A stretch of DNA of 42,894 nucleotides from an uncultured Muribaculaceae bacterium (GCA_910584185.1 CAJTYC010000012.1:1-42894); one strand, 5' to 3'; positions 1-8,616 are shown, counted from the first letter of the stretch. A program made the numbers and translations. The notes: a model not told the origin generated them from the letters alone.

Positions 1-53
1 CCACGACCCAATGATTAAGAGTCATTTGCTCTACCAACTGAGCCACGGAGTCA
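1..53 (-). tRNA. tRNA-Lys (CTT), 3' part cut by window edge
   Basis: Read on the minus strand, position 53 starts a 7-base acceptor strand TGACTCC, followed by a D arm (GCTC/GAGC around AGTTGGTA) and a 5-bp anticodon stem AATGA/TCATT. The 7-base loop is CTCTTAA, so the anticodon is CTT, which reads AAG lysine codons. The variable loop begins and the window ends before the T arm and the acceptor 3' strand, so the gene is incomplete here only because of the window edge. Confidence 0.9.
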
Positions 54-205
54 TGCTCTGCTTGAAACTTGTTGGTGTTGTTTCTGCTTTGCGAGTGCAA
101 AGTTAATATGATTTTTTTGATTGTGCAAGTTTTTCTTTAATTTTTTTCATTTTTTTGTTTTTATGGGGTGATTTTTCGGGGGCGGTTTATTTATAGTGAT
201 ATTGC

Positions 206-262
206 CGCGGCTAAGGCCGCGACAAACTTAACACAACTTTTAGGCTTTAGGCTTTAGGCTGC
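206..262. repeat. Small hairpin and (TTTAGGC)n tandem in leader region
   Basis: The 346-base gap between the tRNA and the first protein gene is AT-rich. It holds a hairpin at 206-221 (CGCGGC / GCCGCG with a 4-base loop) and a short tandem of TTTAGGC units at about 238-260, followed by GCTGC/GCAGC self-complementary runs. No gene is seen in this gap. Confidence 0.5.
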
Positions 263-357
263 TTTGCAGCTTTGCTGCCTTGGGATTTTTTTTGGGGATT
301 GGGGTTTATTTTAACATTTTTTGATAGTTAACTCTGACTTGGTAATTATTTTTTTTG

Positions 358-365
358 TATTTTTG
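358..365 (+). promoter_or_regulatory. Possible -7 box of the OmpA/TPR lipoprotein gene
   Basis: TATTTTTG matches the Bacteroidetes -7 element TAnnTTTG. The -33 element is poor (TTGG a little too close), so this is tentative. If real, transcription would start near 372, which excludes the TTG at 355 as a translation start and favours ATG 400. Confidence 0.35.
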
Positions 366-399
366 GAGCTTATTAGGCAAACTAACTAAAACAGCATAC

Positions 400-2097
400 A
401 TGAACAGCAAAGTTTATTATGTGGCGTTGGCGGCATTGGCGCTTACTGCCACGGGATGTTCCAAGAAACTGGGACAGTTCAGGAGTGATTATTTCAGCAC
501 TACACCGACACCTCTTGAGACAGTCGGCGCTACTGTGCCGGGCACCGTAAATGGTACTATACCGGCTAAGTTTATGGTGAAGAATGCCAAGGTTACGGCA
601 ACTCCGGTGCTCCAGTGGAACACGAGCCGCGGCACTACGGGCGAGGCTACAGCGCAGCCTGTGATATTCCAGGGCCAGGATGTACGTGCCAATGGTCAGG
701 TGGTCAATTATGCCGATGGCGGCACGGTGAGCATACCTTTCTCTATCGTATATCAACCTGAGATGGCGAAGAGCGACCTCTATCTTGACTTTACCGTGGA
801 CCAGAACGGCAAGGTATATTCGCTTCCGCGAGTAAAGGTTGGCTCAGGCGTTGTGGCCACCTCTACATTGGCATCTGCCAAGAGTGTGCGTCCGGCGCAG
901 GCGGCCGACAATTTCCAGAAAGTGATAGCGGAGAAGTATTCAGCCGATATCCACTTCCTTATCAACCAGGCGAACGTTCGTGCTAACCAGACCAGCAAGA
1001 GCGACTACATAGATCTCAACAAGCGTCTGATGGAAGCCAACAATGCAGCCAACCAGGAAATCGCGGGCATAACCATCAATTCATACGCATCACCCGAGGG
1101 CACACTGGAATTTAACACGCAACTTGCAGAAAAGCGTGAAGCCAACACCACCAAGCTTATGGAAAGCCAGCTCAAGAAAGATAAGATTACGGAGTTTGGC
1201 GAGCTTACTGCTTCATTCACTCCTGAAGATTGGGAAGGTTTTGAGAAACTTGTGGAGAAGAGCAACATACAGGATAAAGACCTTATCTTGAGCGTGCTTA
1301 AGATGTATCCGGACCCGGTGCAGCGCGAGCAGGAAATCAGAAATCTCTCATCTGTATTCAACGAACTGGCTGACCAGATTCTACCCCAGCTCCGCTATTC
1401 GCGCGTGATGGCTACCATTAATGTGCTCGGCAAGAGCGATGAGGAGATGCTCAAGCTCTTCAACACCGACCCCTCCAAGCTTACTGAAAATGAGATGCTC
1501 TATCTGGCTACTTTGACCAACGATAACTTCAAGAAGATGGAGGTATACAACACAGCTGCTGAGATTCATTCGAAAGATTACCGCACTTTCAACAACCTCG
1601 GTATGACCCAGTGGATTGCAGGTGACTATGAGGCTGCACAGGCCAACTTCGAGCATGCTCACCGTCTTGACCCGTTGGCCAAGGAGCCTGAGATGAACCT
1701 CGGCTTGGTGCAGATGCTAAACAACAACTATGCCAAGGCTAACGAACAGTTCGGTATGGCAGCCGGTGTGCCTGAGGCAGCAGATGCCATGGGTGTGTAT
1801 TATATGCAGCAGGGTGACTTGCAGAAGGCTATCCGCACATTTGGCGACATAAAGACCAACAATGCTGCATTGGCTCAGATTCTTAACAAGAACTACAGCG
1901 GTGCACGCGACATACTCGGTGCAATCAAGGCTCCTGATGCCACTACGTATTATCTTTCTGCTGTGCTTGGCGCCCGCACCAACAACCAGAACATGGTAAT
2001 GAATAACCTGCGTCAGGCCGTGAAGCTCGACAAGACTATGCTGCAGCGTGCGCAGAACGACCTTGAATTCGCAAACTTTAACCTCAGCTATCTCTGA
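400..2097 (+). CDS. Lipoprotein with OmpA-like and TPR domains
   Basis: A 565-residue exported lipoprotein, probably anchored in the outer membrane. ATG 400 is preferred over the in-frame TTG at 355 because it gives a clean signal peptide, MNSKVYYVALAALALTATGC, with the lipobox cysteine at residue 20. A beta-rich region covers roughly residues 25-150. Around residues 185-270 there is an OmpA-like segment (FLINQANVR, then SYASPEGTLEFN and a later AEKREAN), the type that binds peptidoglycan. Residues of about 385-550 form TPR-like repeats (for example NNLGMTQWIAGDYEAAQANF and YYMQQGDLQKAIRTFG). The family is common in Bacteroidales; its exact role is not known to me. It stands alone, ahead of polA. 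Confidence 0.8.
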   Translation: MNSKVYYVALAALALTATGCSKKLGQFRSDYFSTTPTPLETVGATVPGTVNGTIPAKFMVKNAKVTATPVLQWNTSRGTTGEATAQPVIFQGQDVRANGQVVNYADGGTVSIPFSIVYQPEMAKSDLYLDFTVDQNGKVYSLPRVKVGSGVVATSTLASAKSVRPAQAADNFQKVIAEKYSADIHFLINQANVRANQTSKSDYIDLNKRLMEANNAANQEIAGITINSYASPEGTLEFNTQLAEKREANTTKLMESQLKKDKITEFGELTASFTPEDWEGFEKLVEKSNIQDKDLILSVLKMYPDPVQREQEIRNLSSVFNELADQILPQLRYSRVMATINVLGKSDEEMLKLFNTDPSKLTENEMLYLATLTNDNFKKMEVYNTAAEIHSKDYRTFNNLGMTQWIAGDYEAAQANFEHAHRLDPLAKEPEMNLGLVQMLNNNYAKANEQFGMAAGVPEAADAMGVYYMQQGDLQKAIRTFGDIKTNNAALAQILNKNYSGARDILGAIKAPDATTYYLSAVLGARTNNQNMVMNNLRQAVKLDKTMLQRAQNDLEFANFNLSYL

Positions 2098-2100
2098 ATT

Positions 2101-2150
2101 TAATTAGGAATTAGGAGTTAGGAATTAGGAATTAGGAGTTAGGAATTTTT
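2101..2150. repeat. Short tandem repeat of TTAGGAA/TTAGGAG units
   Basis: Between the lipoprotein gene and polA there are about six head-to-tail units of ATTAGGA or GTTAGGA, followed by a partly complementary TTCTTAACTCC at 2152-2162 that could fold back on it. It resembles the simple intergenic repeats often seen in Bacteroidales. It may act as a weak terminator; that is inference. Confidence 0.6.
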
Positions 2151-2198
2151 ATTCTTAACTCCTTTTTAATTTTTTGGGGTTGGTGGCGTTATATTATT

Positions 2199-5042
2199 AT
2201 GAAGAAATTGTTTCTGCTCGATGCTTTCGCATTGATATTCCGTGCTTATTATGCACTTATAAAGATGCCGCGAATCACTCAGACGGGGTTCAACACTTCG
2301 GCTATCTTCGGGTTTGTCAACACGCTTGAGGAGCTTCTGCGCAAGGAGAATCCTACGCATATCGCGGTTTGCTTCGATCCGCAGGGGCCTACATTCCGCA
2401 ACGAGGCTTATGCCGAGTATAAGGCCGAACGTGCCGCTATGCCAGAGGATATACGCCTCTCCATACCTTTTATCAAGGAGATTGTCAAGGCTTACAATAT
2501 CCCCATCGTGACTGTGGATGGCTTTGAGGCTGACGATGTGATAGGCACATTGGCGAAGATGGCTGAGAAGGAGGACTTCACCACTTATATGATGACTCCC
2601 GACAAAGATTATGGCCAACTTGTGAGCGCGAATGTGCTGCAATACAAGCCATCGTACAGAGGCCAGGACTTTGAGATACGAGGAGAGGAGGAAATATGTG
2701 AGCGTTACGGGCTGCAACGCACGAGCCAGGTGATAGACCTGCTGGCCCTGATGGGTGATAAGGCTGACAATATACCGGGATGCCCGGGCGTGGGCGAGGT
2801 GACTGCCGTCAAGCTTATAAAGCAATTCGGCTCGGTGGAACAACTGCTCGCCAACACCGACCAGCTCAAGGGGGCGCAGAAGAAGAAAGTGGAAGAGAAT
2901 AAGGAGCAGATTGAGTTTTCTAAATTCTTGGCTACCATACGCACGGATGTGCCGGTAGATGTAAAGCCTGACGACCTTGTGCGTAAGCCTGTGGATCGCG
3001 ACAAGCTGTTTGCCATATTCAAGGAGCTTGAGTTCAAGACCTTGACCGACAGGGTGGCGAAGCGGCTTGACCTTGCAGAAGGGAAGCCGGCAGCTAAGAG
3101 CGATGGCGGCTCCGGCAAAGGTGCAAAGGCTTCAAGCCCTATGGCTCCGTCGCTATTTGACGACAGTCTCTTCGATGAACCCATTGAGAGTAACGAAGAA
3201 GAGACCGTAGCTGAAGATAATGCAGTAACCGACATGAGCGAGCGCGACTACCGCATAGTTAGTGATGCCGCTGCGCTTGAGGAGATGAAACGTGAGCTCG
3301 AGGGTGCTAACCGATGTGGTGTCTGCATCCACTCCGAAGGTGAGAACGATGCCATGAGCGAATGGCGCGGCAGCGGCATTGCTGTGGCCGGAGGGAGAGG
3401 CTGGTATGTGCCCACGAGCTATGAAGAGGGCTTGGCGGCGGTGCTCAACCTGCTGGCACGCGGTGACATAGAGAAAGTGACAGCCAACGCAAAGCGTGAC
3501 TATGTGGTGGCGGCACGTCGGCGCACCGATGATATGGAGGCAAAACTCAACTTCTACGACATTACCTTAGCCCACTATCTATTGCAGCCCGAGATGCGCC
3601 ATGGACTGGAGCAATTGTCTTCTACTTATCTTGGATACGACCCTACCCCTTATCCCGTAAAAAAGAGCACTTCTCTCAAGAGCGTAAAGGATACGCTTGC
3701 AGAAGGTGGGGAAACTGAAAATGAAGAAGAGGCATTGGCGATGTGGGCATGCGAGCAGGCCGACGTGACGCTGCGGCTGTATGAGCCTCTGGATAACGCG
3801 GTGAAAGCCGGTGACATGGAGCGGCTTCTGCGGGAGGTGGAGTTTCCGCTTGTGCGCGTTCTCGCCGACATGGAGCTTAGCGGTGTGCGCATAGACACCG
3901 CCACACTCAGTGAGGCGGAGAGAGAGATGAACCAACGCATCGGCATACTCGAGTCGGAGATTTATGAGTTGGCCGGAGAGGAGTTTAATGTAGGGTCGCC
4001 GGCCAAGGTGGGGGAGATACTCTTTGACAAGCTGCAGCTTGATGCTAAAGCCAAGAAGACAAAGACCGGGCAATACAGCACGGCTGAGGATGTGCTCGAG
4101 AAGCTGACGGCCAAGCATCCTATAGTAGGCAAGATAATGCAATACAGGGCACTCAAGAAGCTCGTGAGCACATATCTGAGTGCATTGCCGGCTGCGATCA
4201 ACCCGGCTACGGGGCGTGTACATACCAATTATAACCAGACGGTGACAGCCACCGGCAGGCTCTCCTCGTCGGCTCCCAACTTGCAGAATATACCGGTTCG
4301 CGATAATGAGGGCAAGGAGATAAGGCGGGCCTTCATAGCCGAGCCGGGTTGCATGTTTCTCTCGGCAGACTATTCGCAGATAGAGCTTAGGCTACTGGCC
4401 GATTTCAGCGAAGACCCCATCATGCTCGATGCGTTCAGGCATGAGAAGGATGTGCATGCCATCACTGCGGCCAAGATATATCATAAAGATCCTGAAGAGG
4501 TGACCGTGAACGAACGGCGCAATGCGAAGACTGCCAATTTCGGCATAGCTTACGGCATATCGGCATTCGGGCTTAGCCAGCGGCTCGGCATACCGCGGGC
4601 GGAGGCGAAGGAGATTATCGACAATTATTTCGCGACTTTCCCCACGGTGAAGCGCTACATAGAGCAGAGCATAGAGCATGCCCATGAGAAGGGATATGTG
4701 GAGACCCGCATGGGTCGCAGGCGGATGCTTCCCGACATCGGTAGCCGCAACCCTACGGTGCGCGGCTATGCGGAGCGCAATGCCGTCAATGCTCCGCTCC
4801 AGGGCACCGCCGCCGATATCATCAAGGTGGCGATGATTAAGATTTATGATGAGATGAAGAGCCGGGGGTTGAAGTCGAAGATGATCATGCAGGTGCATGA
4901 TGAGCTCAACTTCAATGTGCCCGAAGATGAGGTTGGGGTGATGCAGGAACTTGTGGTGCGGCTCATGGAGGAGTCATGGCAAGGCCAGGTGCGTCTCACC
5001 GTGGGTTGCGGCGTGGCTACCAACTGGCTTGACGCACACTAA
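2199..5042 (+). CDS. polA: DNA polymerase I
   Basis: Replication and repair polymerase of 947 residues, near the usual family length. The N-terminal 5' nuclease domain is intact (MKKLFLLDAFALIFRAYYAL, FEADDVIG, LMGDKADNIPG). The polymerase domain shows motif A DYSQIELRLLA, motif B RRNAKTANFGIAYG and motif C QVHDELNF. The central 3'-5' exonuclease-like domain (about residues 350-520) seems degenerate: the place where a DxE motif is expected reads CGVCIHSEG, with no aspartate-x-glutamate. A linker rich in G, S and acidic residues lies at about 295-345. The next gene is convergent. Confidence 0.97.
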   Translation: MKKLFLLDAFALIFRAYYALIKMPRITQTGFNTSAIFGFVNTLEELLRKENPTHIAVCFDPQGPTFRNEAYAEYKAERAAMPEDIRLSIPFIKEIVKAYNIPIVTVDGFEADDVIGTLAKMAEKEDFTTYMMTPDKDYGQLVSANVLQYKPSYRGQDFEIRGEEEICERYGLQRTSQVIDLLALMGDKADNIPGCPGVGEVTAVKLIKQFGSVEQLLANTDQLKGAQKKKVEENKEQIEFSKFLATIRTDVPVDVKPDDLVRKPVDRDKLFAIFKELEFKTLTDRVAKRLDLAEGKPAAKSDGGSGKGAKASSPMAPSLFDDSLFDEPIESNEEETVAEDNAVTDMSERDYRIVSDAAALEEMKRELEGANRCGVCIHSEGENDAMSEWRGSGIAVAGGRGWYVPTSYEEGLAAVLNLLARGDIEKVTANAKRDYVVAARRRTDDMEAKLNFYDITLAHYLLQPEMRHGLEQLSSTYLGYDPTPYPVKKSTSLKSVKDTLAEGGETENEEEALAMWACEQADVTLRLYEPLDNAVKAGDMERLLREVEFPLVRVLADMELSGVRIDTATLSEAEREMNQRIGILESEIYELAGEEFNVGSPAKVGEILFDKLQLDAKAKKTKTGQYSTAEDVLEKLTAKHPIVGKIMQYRALKKLVSTYLSALPAAINPATGRVHTNYNQTVTATGRLSSSAPNLQNIPVRDNEGKEIRRAFIAEPGCMFLSADYSQIELRLLADFSEDPIMLDAFRHEKDVHAITAAKIYHKDPEEVTVNERRNAKTANFGIAYGISAFGLSQRLGIPRAEAKEIIDNYFATFPTVKRYIEQSIEHAHEKGYVETRMGRRRMLPDIGSRNPTVRGYAERNAVNAPLQGTAADIIKVAMIKIYDEMKSRGLKSKMIMQVHDELNFNVPEDEVGVMQELVVRLMEESWQGQVRLTVGCGVATNWLDAH

Positions 5043-5045
5043 CTT

Positions 5046-5123
5046 TAATTAATAATTAATAATGAATAGTGAATAATTGTTTGTCTATAGTTATTCATTA
5101 TCCATTATTAATTATCCATTATG
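5046..5123. terminator. Long AT-rich inverted repeat between convergent genes
   Basis: Two imperfectly complementary arms, rich in TTAATAATTAATAATGAAT and ATTCATTATCCATTATTAAT, flank a loop near 5082-5093. It lies between the stop codons of polA and the TrmH-like gene and runs slightly into the latter's 3' end. It could stop transcription from both sides. The arms pair well but contain few GC pairs. Confidence 0.6.
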
Positions 5124-5650
5124 ATATATAGGTGGAACAGGGCTATTGCTGCCGAGGTGGAGACGTTTAGTGAGTGCTTGGTGCCCTCTTGCGGGATTTC
5201 GAGCACATAGTCTGCTATGTCAACTATCTGCTGGTCCACTCCTTTCACCTCATTGCCTACCACTAAGACAAATTTCAGGTCATCCCCCTTCGGAGCGAAG
5301 CTCTGGAGGGGGATGCTGTTGTGTGTCTGTTCGAGCACGCAGAGCTTCCAGCCTTCAGCCTTGAGGCGCTTGGCCTCGGCGAGGGCATCGTCGGCATGTG
5401 TCCAGCTTACGGAGTCTTCTGCTCCGAGGGCACTCTTTGCAATCTCCGGGTGAGGGGGGCAGCCTGATATGCCTGCGAGAATGATGGAGTCGATACGGAA
5501 GGCATCTGCCGTGCGGAAGAAAGCCCCGATGTTGTGCATGGAGCGGACGTTGTCGGCGAGCAGGATAATCGGGTGCTTAGGGAGCTGCCTGTATTCTTGC
5601 ACCGAGCAGTTGGTCAGCTCCACTATGCTTTTCTTTTTTCTTTCTTGCAT
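5108..5650 (-). CDS. SpoU/TrmH-family RNA 2'-O-methyltransferase
   Basis: A 180-residue SPOUT methyltransferase that would use S-adenosylmethionine to methylate a ribose in tRNA or rRNA. The three SpoU motifs are present: NVRSMHNIGAFFRTAD, LVVGNEVKGV and IPQEGTKHSLNVSTSAA, the last two forming the knotted cofactor site. The start is set at ATG 5650 (MQERKKKS). A longer reading to 5986 would overlap nadA in another frame and gives a low-complexity, unlike-protein N terminus. The nadA stop ends two bases upstream, so the two genes are probably one transcript. The RNA target cannot be told from sequence. Confidence 0.9.
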   Translation of the reverse strand: MQERKKKSIVELTNCSVQEYRQLPKHPIILLADNVRSMHNIGAFFRTADAFRIDSIILAGISGCPPHPEIAKSALGAEDSVSWTHADDALAEAKRLKAEGWKLCVLEQTHNSIPLQSFAPKGDDLKFVLVVGNEVKGVDQQIVDIADYVLEIPQEGTKHSLNVSTSAAIALFHLYIIMDN

Positions 5651-5652
5651 CA

Positions 5653-6591
5653 CTACTTGGAGAGTTCGAGCATTCTTTTTATTGGCTTTATTGCCTTGGC
5701 TGCTATCTTGGGGTCCACTTTGATTTCGGGCTGTTCGTTGCGTAGGGCCGCTGCTACTTTCTCGAGGGTATTTAGCTTCATGTACTCGCAGTTGTTGCAT
5801 TGGCATTCGGCATCGTCGGCCGGGGCTGCGAGGAATGTCTTGTCGGGGCATTCGCGGCGCATCTCGAAGAGGATTCCGCATTCGGTGACCACTATGTATT
5901 CCTTGGCCTCGTCGTGGCGTGCGAAATCGAGCAGGGCGGCTGTGGAGCCTACTTTGTCGGCTATGAGCTGGAGCGGTCGGCGGCATTCGGGATGCACGAG
6001 AATCTTTGCGCCGGGGTGCTGACGTTTCATCTCCTCTATCTTTTCGATTGAGAAACGGTCGTGCACGTGGCAGGCACCGTTCCAGAGGAGCATATCGCGC
6101 CCGGTGACTGCATTGATGTAGCCTCCGAGGTTTCGGTCGGGTCCGAATATTATTTTCTCATCGGCAGGGAGGGAGTCGACTATCTTGCGGGCGTTGCCGG
6201 ATGTGACCACTATATCGGTATGCGCCTTCACGGCAGCTGAGGTGTTGACGTAGCTTATCACGGTGTAGCCGGGATGTTCTTTCACGAAGTCGGCGAACTC
6301 CTGGGGGTCGCAGCTGTCGGCAAGTGAGCATCCGGCTTTGAGGTCGGGCACGAGTACCTTCTTGTCGGGGCAAAGAATCTTGGCGGTCTCGCCCATGAAA
6401 TGGACTCCGCACATCACTATGATGTCGGCATCGGTTTTGGCGGCCTGCTGCGCGAGGGCGAGTGAGTCGCCTATGAAGTCGGCAATTTTCTGGATTTCGT
6501 CGCGTTGATAATAATGCGCCATGATGAGGGCATTCTTCTGCTTCTTGAGCCGTGATATTTCATCGCGGAGTTCGGATTCCCGCTGGTTCAT
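5653..6591 (-). CDS. nadA: Quinolinate synthase A
   Basis: Condenses iminoaspartate with dihydroxyacetone phosphate to quinolinate in NAD synthesis, using a [4Fe-4S] cluster. The 312-residue protein has the family's three internal repeats, with the motifs MAHYYQRDEIQ, MCGVHFMGETAKIL, HPECRRP and the C-terminal cysteine region CQCNNCEYMKLNT. The cluster cysteines are most likely those in MCGVHF, VTECGI and NNCEYM. No nadB or nadC is seen next to it. It is divergent from the lipoprotein gene at 7190 across a 600-base gap and probably drives the methyltransferase gene behind it. Confidence 0.95.
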   Translation of the reverse strand: MNQRESELRDEISRLKKQKNALIMAHYYQRDEIQKIADFIGDSLALAQQAAKTDADIIVMCGVHFMGETAKILCPDKKVLVPDLKAGCSLADSCDPQEFADFVKEHPGYTVISYVNTSAAVKAHTDIVVTSGNARKIVDSLPADEKIIFGPDRNLGGYINAVTGRDMLLWNGACHVHDRFSIEKIEEMKRQHPGAKILVHPECRRPLQLIADKVGSTAALLDFARHDEAKEYIVVTECGILFEMRRECPDKTFLAAPADDAECQCNNCEYMKLNTLEKVAAALRNEQPEIKVDPKIAAKAIKPIKRMLELSK

Positions 6592-6658
6592 TTTTTCTTA
6601 TTTAAAAGATTAAAATTAAAAATAAAATTAAACTAAAAAAATAAACAACAACAAACGC

Positions 6659-7021
6659 TGTAGATAACTGCAAATAACTTTTCGGCTTGAAATTTGGAAA
6701 AGCGGGTTATCAACGATTTGAAGTGTGTTATCAACAATATCTACAACCAACCGGAGTTGAGAATCAGTCGGATGTGGGTGTTTTGAACATACTGTTGATA
6801 AGTGCAAAGTTAATAAAATCTTTTAGAAGAAGAGCCGAAAATTGTAGAAAAGTGGCTCGTGGGGTGTTTAAAAGAGGAGGTGGGAGGTGTAGAAACTAAA
6901 AATGGGTAAAAATTTGGAAAATCGAAAAAGTGGTTGATATAAAATTAATTAGGAGATATGCAATAGTTGGTTGTTTTAGTTATGAATGAAATTTTTACAG
7001 GTTTTCTACCGGTTTTCTACA
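6659..7021. other. Cluster of DnaA-box-like 9-mers, candidate replication origin
   Basis: The 600-base gap between divergent nadA and the 7190 gene holds at least nine sites close to TTATCCACA. Minus strand: 6659-6667 TTATCTACA, 6793-6801 TTATCAACA, 6843-6851 TTTTCTACA, 6888-6896 GTTTCTACA. Plus strand: 6707-6715 TTATCAACG, 6728-6736 TTATCAACA, 6737-6745 ATATCTACA (directly abutting the previous one), 7002-7010 TTTTCTACC, 7013-7021 TTTTCTACA. A very AT-rich stretch at 6592-6650 could be an unwinding element. None is a perfect box and no dnaA gene is in the window, so the origin call is inference. No gene was found here. Confidence 0.4.
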
Positions 7022-7052
7022 AGTTTTAGACAGGCTTTTCCCGGCTTTTGGT

Positions 7053-7090
7053 CGGGCTTCCGCCCTCACACAACACCACGACAGGGGAGG
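7053..7090 (+). repeat. TTC-loop hairpin repeat, copy 1
   Basis: GGGC-TTCC-GCCC hairpin followed by TCACACAACACCACGAC. It belongs to the same family as the copies at 7712, 7748, 8781, 11052 and 12411. Confidence 0.7.
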
Positions 7091-7189
7091 GCATTTTAAA
7101 CCCTTTTTTGGGTGGGGTGTTCTTATTATAGGGGAGTATTTGATGGTTAGGGATTTTTTTTAGTTTGGCATTATAAAAATTATGGGATT

Positions 7190-7663
7190 ATGAATAGACG
7201 TTTACTTCATGTGTTGGGATGCGTGGGTGTTGCTTTGGTGTCGATGGTGTCGTTGACGGGATGTGTGGATGATGATGGCATATGGTGGGATAACCCTCCT
7301 TATGGATGGGATGACAGTTTCCAGGATCGCCGGCTTACGGGGTATTGGAGGCTTGTGCAGGCCAATTCGGATGAGGTTTATGATAACGAGACGAATTATC
7401 TTTATTTCAATGGTAATGGTTCGGGCTATTATTATTATCTGGACAATGGTTATGAGGAGCGTGAAAGACTTCGATATTATTGCCAGGATTCGAATATAGG
7501 TGCTTCGAATTATCAGATAAATATACAGTATGAGTATTCGTCGCCATTGACCACGAGTTATTGGTTTACTCATGGCAACAATACGCTCTGGATGCAGTGG
7601 CAGACGGGGGGCGGTCGTGTGCAGACTTATGTGTATGACCGTGTGAATGGAGTGGATTGGTAA
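7190..7663 (+). CDS. Small lipoprotein of unknown function
   Basis: A 157-residue exported lipoprotein: positive N terminus MNRRLLHVLG, hydrophobic core, and lipobox SLTGC with cysteine at residue 25. The mature part is rich in Tyr, Trp and Asn (for example GSGYYYYLDNGYEERERL) and starts with an acidic WWDNPPYGWDD stretch. The pattern LTGYWRLVQ near residue 48, followed by beta strands, recalls small lipocalin-like Bacteroidales lipoproteins, but I do not recognise the family. It is followed by a strong terminator, so it is a single-gene unit. A possible weak promoter (TTTG at 7139, TTAGTTTG at 7160) has a short spacer. Confidence 0.8.
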   Translation: MNRRLLHVLGCVGVALVSMVSLTGCVDDDGIWWDNPPYGWDDSFQDRRLTGYWRLVQANSDEVYDNETNYLYFNGNGSGYYYYLDNGYEERERLRYYCQDSNIGASNYQINIQYEYSSPLTTSYWFTHGNNTLWMQWQTGGGRVQTYVYDRVNGVDW

Positions 7664-7670
7664 ATATTAA

Positions 7671-7703
7671 ATCGCCGTCTCTTGCCTGAGACGGCGATTT
7701 TGC
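7671..7703 (+). terminator. Rho-independent terminator
   Basis: Perfect 11-bp stem ATCGCCGTCTC / GAGACGGCGAT around the 6-base loop TTGCCT, then TTTTGCTTTTG. It lies 7 bases after the lipoprotein stop codon. Confidence 0.9.
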
Positions 7704-7711
7704 TTTTGCTT

Positions 7712-7780
7712 CGGGCTTCCGCCCTCACACAACACCACGACTGGGATGGGCTCTTCGCGCCCTCACATAACAAAAGCTGG
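7712..7780 (+). repeat. TTC-loop hairpin repeat, copies 2 and 3 in tandem
   Basis: Copy 2 (7712-7742) is GGGCTTCCGCCC then TCACACAACACCACGAC, nearly identical to the copy at 7053. Copy 3 (7748-7780) is GGGCTCTTCGCGCCC then TCACATAACAAAAGCTGG. They lie between the terminator of the lipoprotein and the end of cdd. Confidence 0.7.
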
Positions 7781-7821
7781 TTTGGTGGCTTTGGCTGGCC
7801 GGGCTTTTGTTTTATTTTGGT

Positions 7822-8289
7822 TTAGAAGTCGGTGAAGGAGTAGGGGAGGAGTGTCGCTATTGATGGGAAGATGAAGGTCTCTTCTTGGCCGTATAAGAGC
7901 ACTTGTATCGGGCCGTGGAGGTGTTCGTATTCCATCAGGGCCTGGCGGCATGCTCCGCATGGGCTTATCGGTCTTTGCTGGAAGTAGCCGTCGGTGGCTG
8001 CTGCTATGGCTATTTTTAGCATAGGCATGCCTGGCTTGAGTGCTGAGGCTTGGTAGGCTGCTGTCCGTTCGGCGCAGGTGCCTGATGGGTATGCTGCGTT
8101 TTCTTGGTTTGAGCCTTTTATTATTGAGCCGTCGGCCATCCTTATTGCCGCTCCTACGTGAAATTTGGAGTATGGGGCGTAGCTTGTGGCGGTCATTGCT
8201 TTTGCTGCCTCTATCAGTTCGTGGTCTTGTGGCGAGAGTTCGTTATTTTTGTATACCTTTATGGTTGTCTCTAATTTTTCGATTCTCAT
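7822..8289 (-). CDS. cdd: Cytidine deaminase
   Basis: Hydrolyses cytidine and deoxycytidine to uridine and deoxyuridine in pyrimidine salvage. The 155-residue protein has both zinc motifs of the family: CAER at about residues 91-94 (with the catalytic glutamate) and PCGACRQ at about 128-134. The substrate-side motif SYAPYSKFHVGAA and the NQENAAYPSGTCAE region are typical of the homotetrameric type. It is a single gene with no close partner; its upstream region faces the small ORF at 8542 across a 34-bp palindrome. Confidence 0.95.
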   Translation of the reverse strand: MRIEKLETTIKVYKNNELSPQDHELIEAAKAMTATSYAPYSKFHVGAAIRMADGSIIKGSNQENAAYPSGTCAERTAAYQASALKPGMPMLKIAIAAATDGYFQQRPISPCGACRQALMEYEHLHGPIQVLLYGQEETFIFPSIATLLPYSFTDF

Positions 8290-8443
8290 GGCTTTTTATT
8301 TTTAGAACGGTTGTTGGTTTTTATTATTTTTCTTGTTTTGGTTGGTTGGGGTTTTCTTTGGGGAGTGGCTCAGCCAGGGCAAACTTTACACCCTTTTTTC
8401 TTGTTTTTATGTAGGTGGTTGGCTTTAGTTTTTAGAAAACATG

Positions 8444-8477
8444 CTTAAAAATTATGTTGTACAACATAATTTTTAAG
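8444..8477. promoter_or_regulatory. Perfect 34-bp palindrome, possible operator
   Basis: The left half CTTAAAAATTATGTTGT (8444-8460) is exactly the reverse complement of the right half (8461-8477), centred on GTTGTACAAC with no spacer. It lies between the divergent cdd gene (start 8289) and the 24-codon ORF at 8542. A perfect even palindrome with no loop fits a binding site for a dimeric regulator better than a terminator. Confidence 0.65.
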
Positions 8478-8541
8478 TTTTGCTTATAACTTTTTTTGGT
8501 TTTCTGCGTTATAATAGGTGAAAGTTTAATAATTTAAAGTT

Positions 8542-8616
8542 ATGAAACATTTTATTAAAAAGGTGGTATTGGCGTATTTTGAAAGTTGCGCTCAGGTTTA
8601 TGCCACGGCGAAGTGA
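8542..8616 (+). CDS. 24-residue small protein
   Basis: ATG 8542 opens a 24-codon frame that ends with TGA at 8614-8616. The peptide begins MKHFIKKVVLAYFESC and ends AQVYATAK: a basic start, then an amphipathic or hydrophobic stretch with one cysteine. It is preceded by an AT-rich leader with TTAAAGTT just before ATG, as is usual in Bacteroidetes, and is followed 35 bases later by a strong terminator. A short gene with its own palindrome and terminator is a self-contained transcription unit. Whether the peptide or the RNA is the product cannot be told. I do not recognise the family. Confidence 0.55.
   Translation: MKHFIKKVVLAYFESCAQVYATAK

Noticed and set aside
5651..5986. N-terminal extension of the TrmH-like protein
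   Set aside because: It overlaps nadA on the same strand in a different frame and reads as arginine/proline-rich noise; ATG 5650 gives the normal family start.
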